DNA of 64,000 bases from Echinometra lucunter (GCA_029962745.1 CM057157.1:29098732-29162731); one strand, 5' to 3'; numbered from the stretch's first letter, positions 24,902-37,556 are shown. Notes: generated from the letters alone by a model not told the origin. Translations and numbers: made by a program.

Positions 24902-25262
24902 TTTGAAAGAGCATTTGAAAGGATGTTTTGTTGTGTGTGTGTTTCATGTACTTGAGAAGTAGTGCAATATTTTGTGAAGTAAAGAATGTGAAAAGATATG
25001 AAAAAGAGTATTATAGAACATAAAATTATGAAGAAGGAAACTGTTGAACTTACTACAATTGCTAGGTAGAAAAGAGGGAGAGAAAGACAGAGAAGAGATA
25101 AGAGAGAGAAAGGATTAGAGAAAAAGATGGTGCATAGGATTTACGTTTATTAGAAAGATGAAGCATGGAAACGAGAGAGAGAGTGCATAAGAGAGAAAGA
25201 GAGAGAGAGAGAAAGAGAGAGATTTTGAAATATGATTGTTGGAATGTTTAATCATCGGTCTT

Positions 25263-25300
<38 letters not shown>

Positions 25301-25923
25301 ACCTTTGTTCTTTTTTTTTTTCTCTCTCTCATTTTGCTTTGCTGCGAGACCCGATAACTTGACAACACTCAGATCCAAACTTTCATGGAATACTGGATTT
25401 TGATTGGCTGTTGAGCAACGTTACCATGGTAGTTACCATTGGTGGCAAAGTTGCTATAGCAAGTTTTTATGTTACGGCACCCTGAGCTATACCTATACCA
25501 TTATCATTTTGACATCGTCCATCGTTCATCGCCCATTCTCTTTGGCTAGCTCACTAAGAGTATAGGGTCCAGAGTAACTGTTATGTGCCGCCTAATGGTA
25601 AAAACAAATCTGACATTATAGTAACACATCCTTGTCGGAAGTAGGGGCTATAATTTCTTGTCATGATCAGGGGAAGGGGTGCATGGGGGGGGGGGATAAA
25701 CGATAAATACCAAGTAGGAAGGATCATGATTGTAGGCTTCACCCCTCCCCCGCCCAATTTAGCAGGGAACGGATTTTCAGAATGAAAAAAAAAAATCAAG
25801 TAGGCCTAACATCCCTATTCCTTCCATATTGGAAATTTTTTAAATATCATAACAATTCCAGATAATAAAAGTCCAAAACTCCGGTAAGCTGGAGTAGCAT
25901 AGATGTGAATCACATATGCAAGT

Positions 25924-25983
<60 letters not shown>

Positions 25984-26571
25984 TAATTTTCTTGATTCTT
26001 AGAGGGAATAACGAAAGCCTTAAATATTATCCCCGGTACTGGTCTTTCAAGGATCGACGTCGATCGCATGGTATTATAGCGTTAACCATAAAATTGCATT
26101 TTTTCCCCAGAATTTCAAGGGATAAAGCAAAGGTCATCAGCTCTCCAACTATTAAATAGGTTGAAATTGATAATCTGATCATGGTTGACTGTGCAGGTAT
26201 ATCTGGTTCTTGATTATTATCATATTGATAAGGACATTATCTTTATTCTTCCAATGAAAGATTCCCCTGCCATATTGCTTTTGAACCCAGCATATTGTTT
26301 TGAAAAATGTGTCCTTGGGTGGATTGGAGCCCGAAGTATTGCTCTGGATATGGATATTTTAATACTACATGGGGCTGTAATGTATTGTGTTCATTTTCTT
26401 GTAAGGCCCACGTAATTGTTTTTTTTTTTTAAAGAACCAGCCCCCTCCCTCCCTCCCTCCTCCTCCTCCTCCAGTAGCTTGCTGCCGACTTGGGAACTTG
26501 TACCCACAACCAGGCCCGTAACTAGGGGTGGGGGGGGGGGGGGTTCGGGGGCAGAGGTGCGCTTGCCACAA

Positions 26572-26616
<45 letters not shown>

Positions 26617-28153
26617 AGAGAGAAGCGAGTGGAGTGATAAAGGAAAAGGAAAATTAACATGATAAATTAAAGATCTCTCTGTCTATTTATTACTCAGGCT
26701 TGTATAAGGGGGACGGAGGTTCGATAGCCCCCTCAATGGTGGGCAGAAGTTCGCTTGCAAGAAAAAATACAGAAGCTAGAAATTAACATGATAAAATAAA
26801 GGTATTCCAACTGTTTTATTACTCAGGTCCGTACCGGGGGGGGGGGGGATTCGAACAGGCCCTCTGCTGGTGAGCAGAGGTCCTCTTGCAACAAAAATAT
26901 TTGGAGATGCGAGGGGAGAGATTATAAAGTCAGTGCCGTCTTCCACTATTTATTTTCAATTCTGTACATTCTGCATGCATATTGCAATCGATTTTTGTCA
27001 ATGCGACCAGTGAGGTGTCAATAATAGTCACATTTGACAGCGATTCGAAAAAAAAATCAACTGTCCCTAAATTCCATCAAAGTATAAATAATAACGATCC
27101 CCTTCGATATTGTTTTAAAATTATTTCTTGTGTGTGTTGGGGGTGAGTTAGATGAGACTCAGAATGCAGTATGACTGTAGTCACTACAAAAATTGTCGGC
27201 AAAATCTTTCCACCTCCCGGGTCTTACACTCACTCCCCCATTCAAAATGTTCTAACCGACGCCCCTGGCAGCAAGGTCCATTGATATTTTGATAGGGCGT
27301 TATTGCAATATTCAGGTACGTCGCTGCCCTATTGCCATGGCACCCGAATAATTGCTTCGTCCATTTTACTTTCCATACTGAAATGAGCAACCGCCAGATA
27401 AAAAAATATTTTCTTCCTCGCTTCGATCGCTCGCAAAAACCTAGAAACGAGATAGTTTCAGGCAGCAAGGTCCATGAAAATATAATTATGACGTTATCGC
27501 AATATTCAGGCTTGTGCTCTGCCCTATATCGCCATAACACCCGAATACTTGTTACGCCCACCTTAATTTCTCTATTACTGAAATGAGAAATAATAAAGTA
27601 AAGTGCATTTATCCTCGCTCGCTTCGCTCACTCGCAAAACGTATAGTCAACAGTTTCACGCAGTGAGGTCCCATGAATTATTTAGGGTTATGACCAAAGG
27701 CGTTTAAAATAATAGTTTTTTTTAAAGTCACTATGCACCCAGACATTAGGAATAGCTTAGGCCTATACTTTCTCTGTCGAAATGAGCAACAACAAAGTAC
27801 CCCCACCCTTTCCACTTCCTAAAAACTGTATTATTATAAATGATTCCTAGCAACAAGATGAACGGATTTCACCCACCTGGTGACTAAAATCTTGCATTTA
27901 AAAGTACATATCCGGGGTATATAATGTTCTATTTTTTCGCTCACTCGCTTTGATCGCTCGCAGTATTTTGAATCCTACTCCGGTTATTTTTCAACTTCAC
28001 ATTCACCTAAAGTGCACCCTCTGCCAAATACGGTATTTCTGACTATGGTAGTGCCCATAACCTGAGAGGGGCACGCCCCCTGGCCTCATAGTCAGTCGCT
28101 TCGGTCTCACAAAAAAGGTCCACTTTTTCCATTGTACGAACCCCCCCCCCCCC

Positions 28154-28187
<34 letters not shown>

Positions 28188-29100
28188 TAGTTACGGGCCT
28201 GCCCACAAAACATTGGAATGGAGCCCGAGATACTAGTAGTGTTTTGACGCCCATTCTTTCTTTTTCTTTCCTTCCTTTTTTTTTTTTTTTTTTTTTTTTT
28301 TTTGATGACAAAGGGTAAAATATATTGAATAATTATGTTATTTGATGTTGAAAATGGAAAAATAAATGAAATTAAATGAAATTAAAATATGATCAGGCAG
28401 GCGCTTGTATAATATTCGGAAGCTCATGATTTTGTAAGGTCTACTTAAGACCCCCTGCCCTCCCCCCCCCCCCCCCCTCCCCGCTCAGTCGCTTCGCTTC
28501 CTTGCCTTGGCCCCCTATATGCCACTTCTCATATAAGTTACGCCTAATACTGAATTTTAGTGTGCAGAAAATGCCAAGAAAATGCCATTTTCATGCACGA
28601 ATTAAAAAAAAATCTCCCTACCATGGGATCAGGGGTAGATCGAAAATTCTGTCTCAAAATTTCGTCCTAAGCCTCTTATACTGCTAGGGTCGGCACTCCT
28701 CATTCAAATTTTGAGACAGAATTTTCAGCCTATATCGGGGGATACCCCCCTCCAACACCCTCGCCTTGGGCCCCCCCCCCCCCCCATTAGCCATTTCTCG
28801 ATGTAAGTTACCCCTAATACTGAATTTTATTGTGCAGAAAATGCCATTCTCATGCACGAATTTTCAAAAGTCTCCTTACCACACCCTCCTCCCGCTGGGT
28901 CGCTTCGCTCCCTATCCTTGGCCTCCCTGTTGAAAATTCCTGGCTACGCCAGTGCCCCCCCCCCCCCCCCCGCCCCCTTCCTCCTCCTCCTCCAGTAGAC
29001 CTGCTGGTGAGTGTTCTTTATTTTTTTAAAATTATTTATTTATTATTTTTTTTATAACACGGGCCGGTAAAATAAGAGGCAGGCGCTTGTATAATATTCG
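24902..29100. other. Intergenic region between HSP70 and TECR
   Basis: No supported gene. It contains GA/CT microsatellites (25060-25335, 26570-26622), a poly-T/poly-G junction (25926-25983), a hAT-like element (26511-28201) and a second repeat block bounded by a direct repeat (28393-28430 and 29075-29107). Confidence 0.7.
26511..28201. mobile_element. Non-autonomous hAT-like element, about 1.7 kb
   Basis: Inverted termini CAGGCCCGTAACTAGG and CCTAGTTACGGGCCTG. Flanks CCCACAAC (26503-26510) and CCCACAAA (28202-28209) match at 7 of 8 positions, an 8-bp target duplication. The interior has CGCTCGCTTCG-type motifs and no transposase frame. Confidence 0.65.
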
Positions 29101-29107
29101 GAAGCTC
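28393..29107 (+). repeat. Repeat block bounded by a 33-bp direct repeat
   Basis: GGCAGGCGCTTGTATAATAT followed by TCGGAAGCTCAT occurs at both ends. Between are further repeated segments (GAATTTTATTGTGCAGAAAA-like at 28553 and 28821) and C-runs. It may be a tandem or segmental duplication or an insertion product. Confidence 0.5.
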
Positions 29108-29276
29108 ATATTCGGAATTGGAGCCCACGCACGCTAGGTTATAGTATAGGCCAGGGCTAGCGCCATCATCGCGATCATATCTCCTCTAGCTTTATCGCGT
29201 ATCGCACGACAATTGATTGCACAATTTGAGTTTCGACAATCCCGCTGGCCTGGGGAAGAAAATCTGCCTCGAGGAA

Positions 29277-29282
29277 ATGGAT
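29277..29282 (+). CDS. TECR: TECR, proposed first coding exon (Met-Asp)
   Basis: GAGGAAATGGAT is followed by a consensus donor GTAAGT. ATG GAT ends in phase 0 and joins the phase-0 acceptor at 32507 to read MDVKIINAKTGKELL, resembling the start of animal TECR where a few residues precede the ubiquitin-like strand. Strong Kozak context (A at -3, G at +4). A two-residue coding exon is a weak signal, so another start is possible. Confidence 0.5.
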
Positions 29283-29696
29283 GTAAGTTCTTAATGAGGT
29301 ATTTTTTCTCTGCAAATTGTAGCTATGGAAGTCCCACAATATTTTTGAATCACATCGTGGTATTTTGTCAGCAATAAACAAGTTTTAGACTTTTGTTCTT
29401 AACATGGCAACAAAACCCTACACGTAACTGAATATGTGGGCAAGAGTTAAGCAAGGGCCTGAACTGCATGGGTGTGTGCGTGCGTGTCGTGATTTGTTGT
29501 CTGTTGGCCTGTTGACCGAGTCTTGTCATAATAGTTGGACGTGCCTGGAAATTTGGAGTATTTTTGGCGAATTCAAACAGGGGTGCAGATGCAAAGGGTG
29601 GGGTGGGGACTTATCTTTGACTTAATTATGCAAATATGATGCAGTTCTAAAAAAAAATTTATGGCACTGTTTAGCACTTATTCACTGGAAAATTTG

Positions 29697-30705
29697 GGGG
29701 CGCGTTTCATGAAACCAACTCCATGACAGTCATATCTCTTGTCGATGATCTACGGAGATGTCATGGACCTGACAAAGTGTTTCACGAAAGCCTGACATCT
29801 CACAAATCCAAGATATCGATAGTATCGGCTGAAAAAGATAGCCTTCATCACAATCCAGTGAATTTATTATCAATCATTCCAACACAATTTAGACTTAACT
29901 TTGCTCTAATTGTTGGGAAAGTATAGAAAACATCAATGGGATTTGATAAACATAATACAAACGTTGCATTCACGTGAAAAACTATATTAGTTGTGACATC
30001 TGAGAATTTCTAAAATTCATAAACGAAAAGCTGCTGTTGTGCGTTGCGAATTTAGATTTGTAATTAAGAGGACACCGTAATTGACAAATTGTTGAAAGCA
30101 GACCCATATTTTGTTTGAATTTTTGAAAAACACTGAATTGGTATATTCTGCGATCGAAATTTTGACATTAATTCATTAAAGAATGAATTTTATATGATTT
30201 CAGTAAACATTGTAGTTGCAAAAAAGGGAAATATGAAAGAAGTTCATACCTGTTGAATTGTCATCGTACTTACAGGCCTGTAAATACAGACTGCTCCGTT
30301 TTCTATGGGAAGCTGATGGGAGGATAATCAATATTAATCACAATTACTTGCTAGAGGGTTAAAACGTTGCTAAGACATATAGGTTATTTCACTTGTACTT
30401 TTATATCAACATCAGTAATAGCTGGTTGTAGAATGAGAGTCTGCAACTCAAGAAATATTTGTATTTAATAAATAAACATTCCTTATTTTTCGCTGCCCGC
30501 GAGCTGCCCATAGCTGACGAAAAGGTGACCTGTGATGGCATGCTAAAAAGATATGACATGTTCAGAGGAGCGACAAGTCATTTGTCAGGGAAGTTGTCGC
30601 TGGTCTTGGCAAAGACGGCTTTGTGAAACACTTAGCAGACAAGATGACCGACAAATCCGAGATGTCGTTGATCTTGTAGTTATGACGGTTTCATGAAACG
30701 CGCCC
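29697..30705. repeat. Large foldback element, about 1 kb
   Basis: Termini GGGCGCGTTTCATGAAACC and GGTTTCATGAAACGCGCCC are perfectly inverted. Subterminal parts also pair (TTTCACGAAAGC and GGCTTTGTGAAAC). Same style as the elements at 4796, 39694 and 54258. Lies in the proposed TECR intron 1. Confidence 0.75.
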
Positions 30706-31749
30706 TTGGTTCTTTCCTTCATGTCCTTGGAACATGACTGAGAAACCAACACTAGCAGGATGAGTGATGGAGACTTGAGTTGCCTCTTTTTCCAAAGAAA
30801 CAACATCCATTTTTTTATTCACTGAAATTTTTTTACACCAAATTTTGCCAGTTCATAACCTAAGACTGTATTCTGAAAATTGTTAAAATAAATCTTTAAT
30901 ACTGTTATATCATATAATTCTTATTCTAAAAATTGCCTTGCCTTTTATTTCGACTTTTATTGTATCTTAGCTTTGTTCAATCTGCACATGATCCTAAATT
31001 TGCACAAAGATCTTGAGATCAAGATAATGGGTATTCTAAAAATTGCTGTATCTTTTGTTTATCTTATCTTCCAGGGTGATTGCTGAAAAAAATTACAACA
31101 GCTCTAACTGTTGTATCTCATGATGTCAGTAATTTTGCTAGCTCAGAAACAGGCTGTACTGCCTGTGGTACATGCTCGACCAGCAGTATAAAGACTGTAA
31201 CTCAGAAAATCACAGAAGTGATATTTCAAAGAAATCAAAGAATTGGAAATGATGATTTTACATCAAACTGTGACTTCGAGCAGAGGAGGGCATGAGCCAT
31301 GACGTGGTTAATTAATTGTAGTTGATTTTGCACTGTACATACCTGAAATCAATACACACAAAGCGCATCCCTATGCTTTGATATAAGGGATACTGCTATT
31401 GGTCCATACATATACAAAATCCATCTTGACCGTTAAGTATAAAAAACTGGGCATGACAAAAGATGAAATGTGGTGGTCCTTGCAGAGATAAGATAATTTT
31501 TAGAGTACCAACTTAAAACAGTTTTAGCAAGGTATTATCTTTGCAAAATAAGACAAAGGTTCCAACAAAAGTTCAGAAAATTTTCACAATACTACCACTG
31601 ACTGTCAGAGGACTTGTCCGCTATTCCTTGTGGCAATGGCCAGATGGCCTACCCCCCCCCCCCCCCACCACACTTATTAGATAGCATTGGCTCACAATTT
31701 CATTCATTCTAGTTTTACACTGTACAAGGTGTTTCCATTTTTGTCTGGT

Positions 31750-33200
31750 GTTTTTTTTTTATGCCTCCGCCCACTGTAGGTGGTTACCGTAGGTGGTTGC
31801 CGGAGGCATTCTGTTTTCGGGTTGTCTGTCCGTCCGTCTGTCCGTTCCGTTTTTGTTCTCGCGATAACTCAAGAACCATTTGACGGATCAACTTCAAACT
31901 TGGCTCGTGTATGCATATGGGAGGGGCAATGATCTGATTAGATTTTAGGGTCTCAAGGTCAAAGTTCAAAGGTCATAGAGGTCATTATGTACATAGAAGT
32001 GGTTTCGTTGTCGCGATAACTCAACAACCATTTGACGGAGCAGCTTCAAACTTGGCACATGTATTCAAATAGGAAGGACAATGATCTGATTAGATTTTTG
32101 GGTCTCAAGGTTAAAGGTCAAAGATCATAGAGCCTGATAGAGGTCATTATATACATGGAAATTACTTGTTCTTACAATAACTTAACAACTCCGTAACGGT
32201 TCAACTTTAAACTTGGCTCATGTATGCATATGTAAAGTCTCTCATAATGGTCTCATTAGATTTGGGGGTCACAAGGTCAAAGGTCAAAGATGTCATTTCA
32301 TACATGAAAATGAATAAATCAACATGAATTTGCCATGTATTTCCGATCTGGCAGTGGCGGAGGAATAAATTTCGACTGTGCAAGGGGATTCATCTATTTT
32401 TTTTCAATATTTATTCAGTGTTATTCAAACGCCTTATCATCAAAGAAATGTAGGTTTGTTCATATGATTTGTCCTGCATTGATGACTTGAATTTCTTTTC
32501 TCTTAGGTCAAGATCATCAATGCCAAAACTGGCAAGGAGCTGTTAACTCTTGCGAATGTAAGTCAATTTTCACTCACATGAATGTGAGGTTATAGATAAT
32601 GTTGCATCGATGTAGGTTGGAGGGGTGTGAACTTCAAACTTACATGTAGTCCCAGTATGTATCATTATAAGAATACAAATTGATTGGATTTTAGAGTACT
32701 GTAGTTCGAATTTTAAAGTTCACAGAGGTCAGTTTATTAAATTTCAGGTGTTAGCGCCTTATAGCAAAATCTCAAGACTGTTTGAGGTATGAAATTCAAA
32801 CTTAGTGCTATTATGTATCACCATAGGAAAACCATCTGATTAGATTTTGGGGTTCAAAGGTCACAGGTCACTTCTGAAATTCAAGTGTTGGACGTGTTAA
32901 GGTGATATCTCAAAAACTATTTGAAGTATGAACTTCAGATTACATGTAGGTGCTGCTATGTATCACCATAAGAAGATCATCTCATCAAGGTCATAGGTCA
33001 CAGAGGTCAATCCTAAATTTTAGGTTTAAAGCCTTGTTAATGTGATATTTCAAGAACCATTTGAAATATGAACTTCAAACTTATTGCTAGTATGCATCAC
33101 AGGAAGACAATCTGATTGACTTTGGGGTACAGAGGTCGAAGGTCACAGGTTAATTAACATGTGATTATAGGATTTTTTGTTCTGGTTATCACAATACTTC
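31750..33200 (+). repeat. Intronic tandem-like repeat, GTCCGTCCGTC-headed
   Basis: Begins with a GTCCGTCCGTCTGTCCG head, then diverged units of roughly 100-150 bp with CTCAAGAACCATTTGA, TGAACTTCAAACTT, CATCTGATTAGATTTTGG and GGTCAAAGGTCA. It is interrupted by TECR exon 2. Shorter related copies lie at 34862-35030 and 36373-36830. Confidence 0.6.
32507..32557 (+). CDS. TECR: TECR, exon 2 (start of ubiquitin-like domain)
   Basis: A pyrimidine-rich tract ending TTAG precedes, and GTAAGT follows, a 51-bp phase-0 exon encoding VKIINAKTGKELLTLAN, comparable to the first beta strands of the N-terminal ubiquitin-like domain of animal TECR. The next part of that domain (about 68 residues) is not found before 36237. 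Confidence 0.75.
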
Positions 33201-33222
33201 AAGAACAGTTTGAGCCATGAAT

Positions 33223-33635
33223 TTAACCCATTCATGACAGAGGTCCACATTTTGTGGTTTGGCCTAATAACTTTTGATGTAAAGCTCTAAAAATCATACT
33301 AAATACATGAGCAGAAAGAGCAAAAAATTGTACACAAACTGTGCCCATTTTGGTTGCGTCAATATTCGTTGTTTCATGCTGAAAATTTTTTAAAGGAAAA
33401 TAAGCATTAAAATCTTTAAATTGGCAATTTGATAGAAAGTTTAAAATCACTCTTCTCCTGCAAATTAGCAACTTTTTGCACTCTTATACTTTTTGTCAAT
33501 TTATTTTTTATTTCAGATACATGATGTTTTATAAGAAAAATGTAGCAATAAAATAAAAAATGTTGGTGTTGCCAATTTGAAGAATAAAAGCTGATCAAAT
33601 TAGGCTGTAAATAATTCCTGTCACAAATTGGTTAA
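33223..33635 (+). mobile_element. piggyBac-like MITE copy
   Basis: TTAACCCATTCATGACAG at the left and CTGTCACAAATTGGTTAA at the right. About 413 bp, with the same interior as the other copies. It ends 35 bp before the assembly gap. Confidence 0.85.
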
Positions 33636-33670
33636 TTCAAGATAAGTGGAGGTGTATAGGAGACACAGTT

Positions 33671-34170
33671 NNNNNNNNNNNNNNNNNNNNNNNNNNNNNN
33701 NNNNNNNNNNNNNNNNNNNNNNNNNNNNNNNNNNNNNNNNNNNNNNNNNNNNNNNNNNNNNNNNNNNNNNNNNNNNNNNNNNNNNNNNNNNNNNNNNNNN
33801 NNNNNNNNNNNNNNNNNNNNNNNNNNNNNNNNNNNNNNNNNNNNNNNNNNNNNNNNNNNNNNNNNNNNNNNNNNNNNNNNNNNNNNNNNNNNNNNNNNNN
33901 NNNNNNNNNNNNNNNNNNNNNNNNNNNNNNNNNNNNNNNNNNNNNNNNNNNNNNNNNNNNNNNNNNNNNNNNNNNNNNNNNNNNNNNNNNNNNNNNNNNN
34001 NNNNNNNNNNNNNNNNNNNNNNNNNNNNNNNNNNNNNNNNNNNNNNNNNNNNNNNNNNNNNNNNNNNNNNNNNNNNNNNNNNNNNNNNNNNNNNNNNNNN
34101 NNNNNNNNNNNNNNNNNNNNNNNNNNNNNNNNNNNNNNNNNNNNNNNNNNNNNNNNNNNNNNNNNNNNNN
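33671..34170. other. Assembly gap, 500 N
   Basis: An unbroken run of exactly 500 N, probably a fixed-size placeholder. It lies in the TECR gene between exon 2 and the exon at 36237 and probably hides missing coding sequence. Confidence 0.99.
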
Positions 34171-34173
34171 AAC

Positions 34174-34562
34174 CATGCTAGGAAAAAAAAATCATCTACA
34201 CAAAGTGGTGGGGGCAGCCAGGAGGGCCCTCTAAAATGATGACTTCTCATACACTCGGCTTTTGTTCACAAAGCCATGACTGCTCTAAAATGAAGGCAAA
34301 TCTGACGGTATAACAAGCTCTTAAATGTTGATTTATCGCTTTGCACAAGCATGACTACCGTTGAGAAAGTGAATGTCTGCCGTAAAGGAGCGAAGAATTT
34401 GCATATGATGGCTTATCATATCATTAGCTTTGTCTTTGCAGTCGTGTGTTTGTGAACAAAAGCTGAGTTTATGAGAAACCTTCATTTTTTGCCCCACTTT
34501 GGAGGGCCCTCCTGGTCGCCCTTGCCACTTTGTGCGAGGCAGACAATTTTTTCCTCGCATGA
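34174..34562. repeat. Foldback element abutting the gap
   Basis: The left arm (CACAAAGTGG, CAGCCAGGAGGGCCCTC, ACTCGGCTTTTGTTCACAAA) is an inverted copy of 34450-34562. Its left end runs into the gap, so repeat structure may have caused the gap. Confidence 0.65.
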
Positions 34563-35183
34563 TTTTGTAGTTTTGTCAATAGATCATTGCTGTGTACACA
34601 GAAAAGAGTTACTTTTTTTCGCTAGGTCAACCCCTCTGGCTCCCAGTCTATAGGAACCATGCTGAGCAAAGGAATGGAAAAATTTGTGACCATCTATCAT
34701 ATTGTTCAGTTTTATAATGCGTGAGCAAGCCTCTGGTTTGTAATAGATAGGGTTAGAGTAGACAAGCAGGCAGGTCATGACGGTTTATGTGGTTTTGTCG
34801 TAAAGAAAGCGTTATTTTAATCAAATCCTTATTTAACTGCACTTTACCTCTTCCAAAATTTTGTATGACTCTGCCCACCAAAGGTGGTGCCAGAGGCATT
34901 GTTTTCGGGTGATTGTCCATCAGTCTGTCCTTCCCTCTCTTTCATTAATGCGATATATCGAGAACCGTTTGAGGTATGAACTTCATACTAGTGTGGATCA
35001 CCAAAGGAAGATGTTGCTCATTCAGGCCCACTTCTAATTGTGAAGTTTGCTATTAATGTGAATGTTTTTCGGAATATGCCATAATTAGTTAAACCCTTTG
35101 CCTGCTGACTTAATTTATAGAGAAAAATAATGACAATTGTTCTTTTGAATTTTCTTTAAATTCTGATATCCTTTGTGCGGTTA

Positions 35184-35601
35184 TTAACCCATTCGTGACA
35201 GAGGGTCCACATTATGTGGTTAGGTCTAATACCTTTTGATGCAGAGCTCTAAAAATCATACCAAATACATGAGCAGAAAGAGAAAAAAATTCTACACTTA
35301 CTGTGCCCATTTTGGTTGCGTCAATATATTCGTTGTTTGATGCTAAAAATTTTTTAAAGGAAAATAAGCATTAAAATCCTTAAATTGGCAATGTGATAGA
35401 AGGTTTAAAATCACCGTTTTCCTCTGCATATTGGCAACTTTTTGACTTCTCATCATAATTTCTGTCAATTATATTCATTTCAGATACATGACATTTTATA
35501 AAAAAAATGTAGGCATAAGATAAGAATGTCGGTGTTGCCAATTTGAAGAATAAAAGCTTATCAAATTAGGCTTTAAATAATTCCTGTCACGAATGGGTTA
35601 A
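35184..35601 (+). mobile_element. piggyBac-like MITE copy
   Basis: TTAACCCATTCGTGACAG and CTGTCACGAATGGGTTAA termini; 418 bp, same orientation as the copy at 33223, both within the same TECR intronic interval. Confidence 0.88.
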
Positions 35602-35855
35602 TGCTGATGATTATTCCATAGATATCACTCAAGAGTATCGTAGCTATTTCATGTTCCCTGGTACATCTGTAAAGGAGAAAACTAATTATTACGATATTTG
35701 TTCTATAGGATGATTGTGACGACAGTCAACCGTAGTTGGCAAAGTGTTTAGAATATTTTGAGATCTATGTGTAAATGCTTGCCGCAACTGCCTACTGCTT
35801 GTCCCCAGTTCTCCCTCTCCATGAACTGGATACAGGTACTTGACCTTATATCTCT

Positions 35856-36076
35856 GGCTGGAATGCACAAAAGTGGTTTAAATTTTGACCATGGTTTATG
35901 CCCATTTTGTGGTATTAGTGCACCTGATTTAGCACATACAGAAAGGGCCAATATTTGCCACACACACGTATTCATCATTGGACTTTCCTTAGTAAAGCGC
36001 TAAAGCAAGTCCACTGATACCACAAAATCTGCATAAACCATGATCTGAATTTAAACGACCTTTGTGAATTCTGGCC
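35856..36076. repeat. Foldback element in a TECR intron
   Basis: Left arm TGGTTTATGCCCATTTTGTG is mirrored by CACAAAATCTGCATAAACCA at 36024-36043. The ends GGCTGGAATGCACAAAAG and CTTTGTGAATTCTGGCC pair with mismatches. Confidence 0.65.
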
Positions 36077-36236
36077 TTTGTTTCTATTTTCTCATTGGCA
36101 ATGTCTTCCCTGTTTGTCTTGCTATTGTTCTCTCTTAGGGGGTGTTGGGGGGGGGGGGGCGGTTGTGCTTGTCCCCAACCATGTGGCAAGTGCATCAATC
36201 TCCAGCTCAATGAATTTTTGTATGGTTGCCTCTCAG

Positions 36237-36346
36237 GTATTCCTGACGGAGTATTCAGGGCCCCTATTTGTCTATCTGTTCTTCTACCTGAGGCCTTCCT
36301 TCATCTATGGAGCAGATGCCTCTCAACCTCGCACCCTCGTCGCTGA
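36237..36346 (+). CDS. TECR: TECR, membrane-domain exon a
   Basis: Encodes VFLTEYSGPLFVYLFFYLRP and SFIYGADASQPRTLVA, matching the first transmembrane region of animal trans-2,3-enoyl-CoA reductase. The acceptor is CTCTCAG; the donor GTAAGT follows two bases of the next codon. Confidence 0.92.
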
Positions 36347-37083
36347 GTAAGTACTGGTTTTTTTTTTTTCATTATGCCTCTTCCCACCAAAGATGGTGAT
36401 GGAGGCATTGCGTTTTCGGGTTTTCTGTCCGTCCGTCTGTCTGTCCGCCTGTCCCGCTTTTCCGTTAAAGAGAAAGAACTGTTTATGGTATGAACTTCAA
36501 ACTTTGTTCTAGTATGTATCACCATACAAAGAGGATCGGATTATATTTTGGGGGTATATAGGTCAAGGGTCACAGAGGTCAATTCCAAGATTTCAAATTT
36601 AGCTTTGTAATAACGCAGTATCTCAAGAACCATTTGAGGTATGAACTTTAAACTTGATGCTAGTGCGTATCACCAAAGGAAGACAATCTGATTAGATTTT
36701 GGGGTACATAGGTTGAAGGTCAAAGAGGTCAGTTAACTTGTAATTATAGGTTTTTTTATTCTGTTATTACTGTGTAATTAAGAACAGTTTGAGTCATAGG
36801 CGAAGGCATATAGGAGGCTCGGTTGCATACATCTTGTTTGGTCTGATTCGAGCTGTAGTGCTGCTGTAAGTTATCTTAAATGCTGAAGTTTCCCTCCCCC
36901 TCCTTACGTATGGGCTATGTTATGTCAAATTCAATTTTTGAAAATAAACTTTGAAATCGGGTACTAAACTTACTGCGAGAGCTTTTCTGCAACTTAAGAA
37001 CTTAATTGATAAGGCCTTCATGCTTTTTAAAGTTCCTTCTTATCTCATGGTACAATTTCTTTAAATATTCAAAATGTTGTTTT

Positions 37084-37402
37084 AAGTATAATTTTCATGG
37101 ACACGTGAATGATTTGTAAAGATGCGAACGTAAAAATTTGGCAAAGTTCCGTATCCATTTTAGACTTCAAAAGTTTGCCAAACATGCGCGGGATTCGGAA
37201 GCGTTGTCACTTGGGATCCGGGAAACGTTCGCAAGAAATTTAAAACTTTTAAAATTACTGCTGAACTAAAAACAAATGATTGCTGATGCTTCCGAACTCC
37301 CACGCATGTTTGGCAAAGTTTTTTAGTTTAAAAATGTGCATGTTAGACCATTTTTTCCAACATTCTTCACAAATCGTTTGCATGCCCGTGAAAACCATGC
37401 TT
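37084..37402. repeat. Foldback element in a TECR intron
   Basis: ATTTGTAAAGATGC and its inverted counterpart near 37360-37385, plus inner arms GCCAAACATGCGCGGGATTC and CACGCATGTTTGGC, form an imperfect inverted repeat of about 320 bp. Confidence 0.6.
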
Positions 37403-37450
37403 TATGAAACTGAAATTAAAATAGATTTTCTTTTTCTCTGTGCCATGTAG

Positions 37451-37556
37451 CCTTGCAATGGGATGTTGGACCCTTCACTATGTCAAGAGACTTCTGGAGA
37501 CAGTCTTTGTTCATCGTTTCTCTCACGCCACCATGCCTATCACCAATATCTTCAAG
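37451..37556 (+). CDS. TECR: TECR, membrane-domain exon b
   Basis: Encodes [20 protein letters not shown] then [15 protein letters not shown], the strongly conserved HYxKRLLETLFVHRFSH region of TECR/5-alpha-reductase-like enzymes. The phase fits the preceding exon (GA plus C) and the exon ends in phase 0 at GTGTAG. Confidence 0.93.

Noticed and set aside
33621..34250. Long frames across the N gap
   Set aside because: Made almost wholly of N and carry no information.
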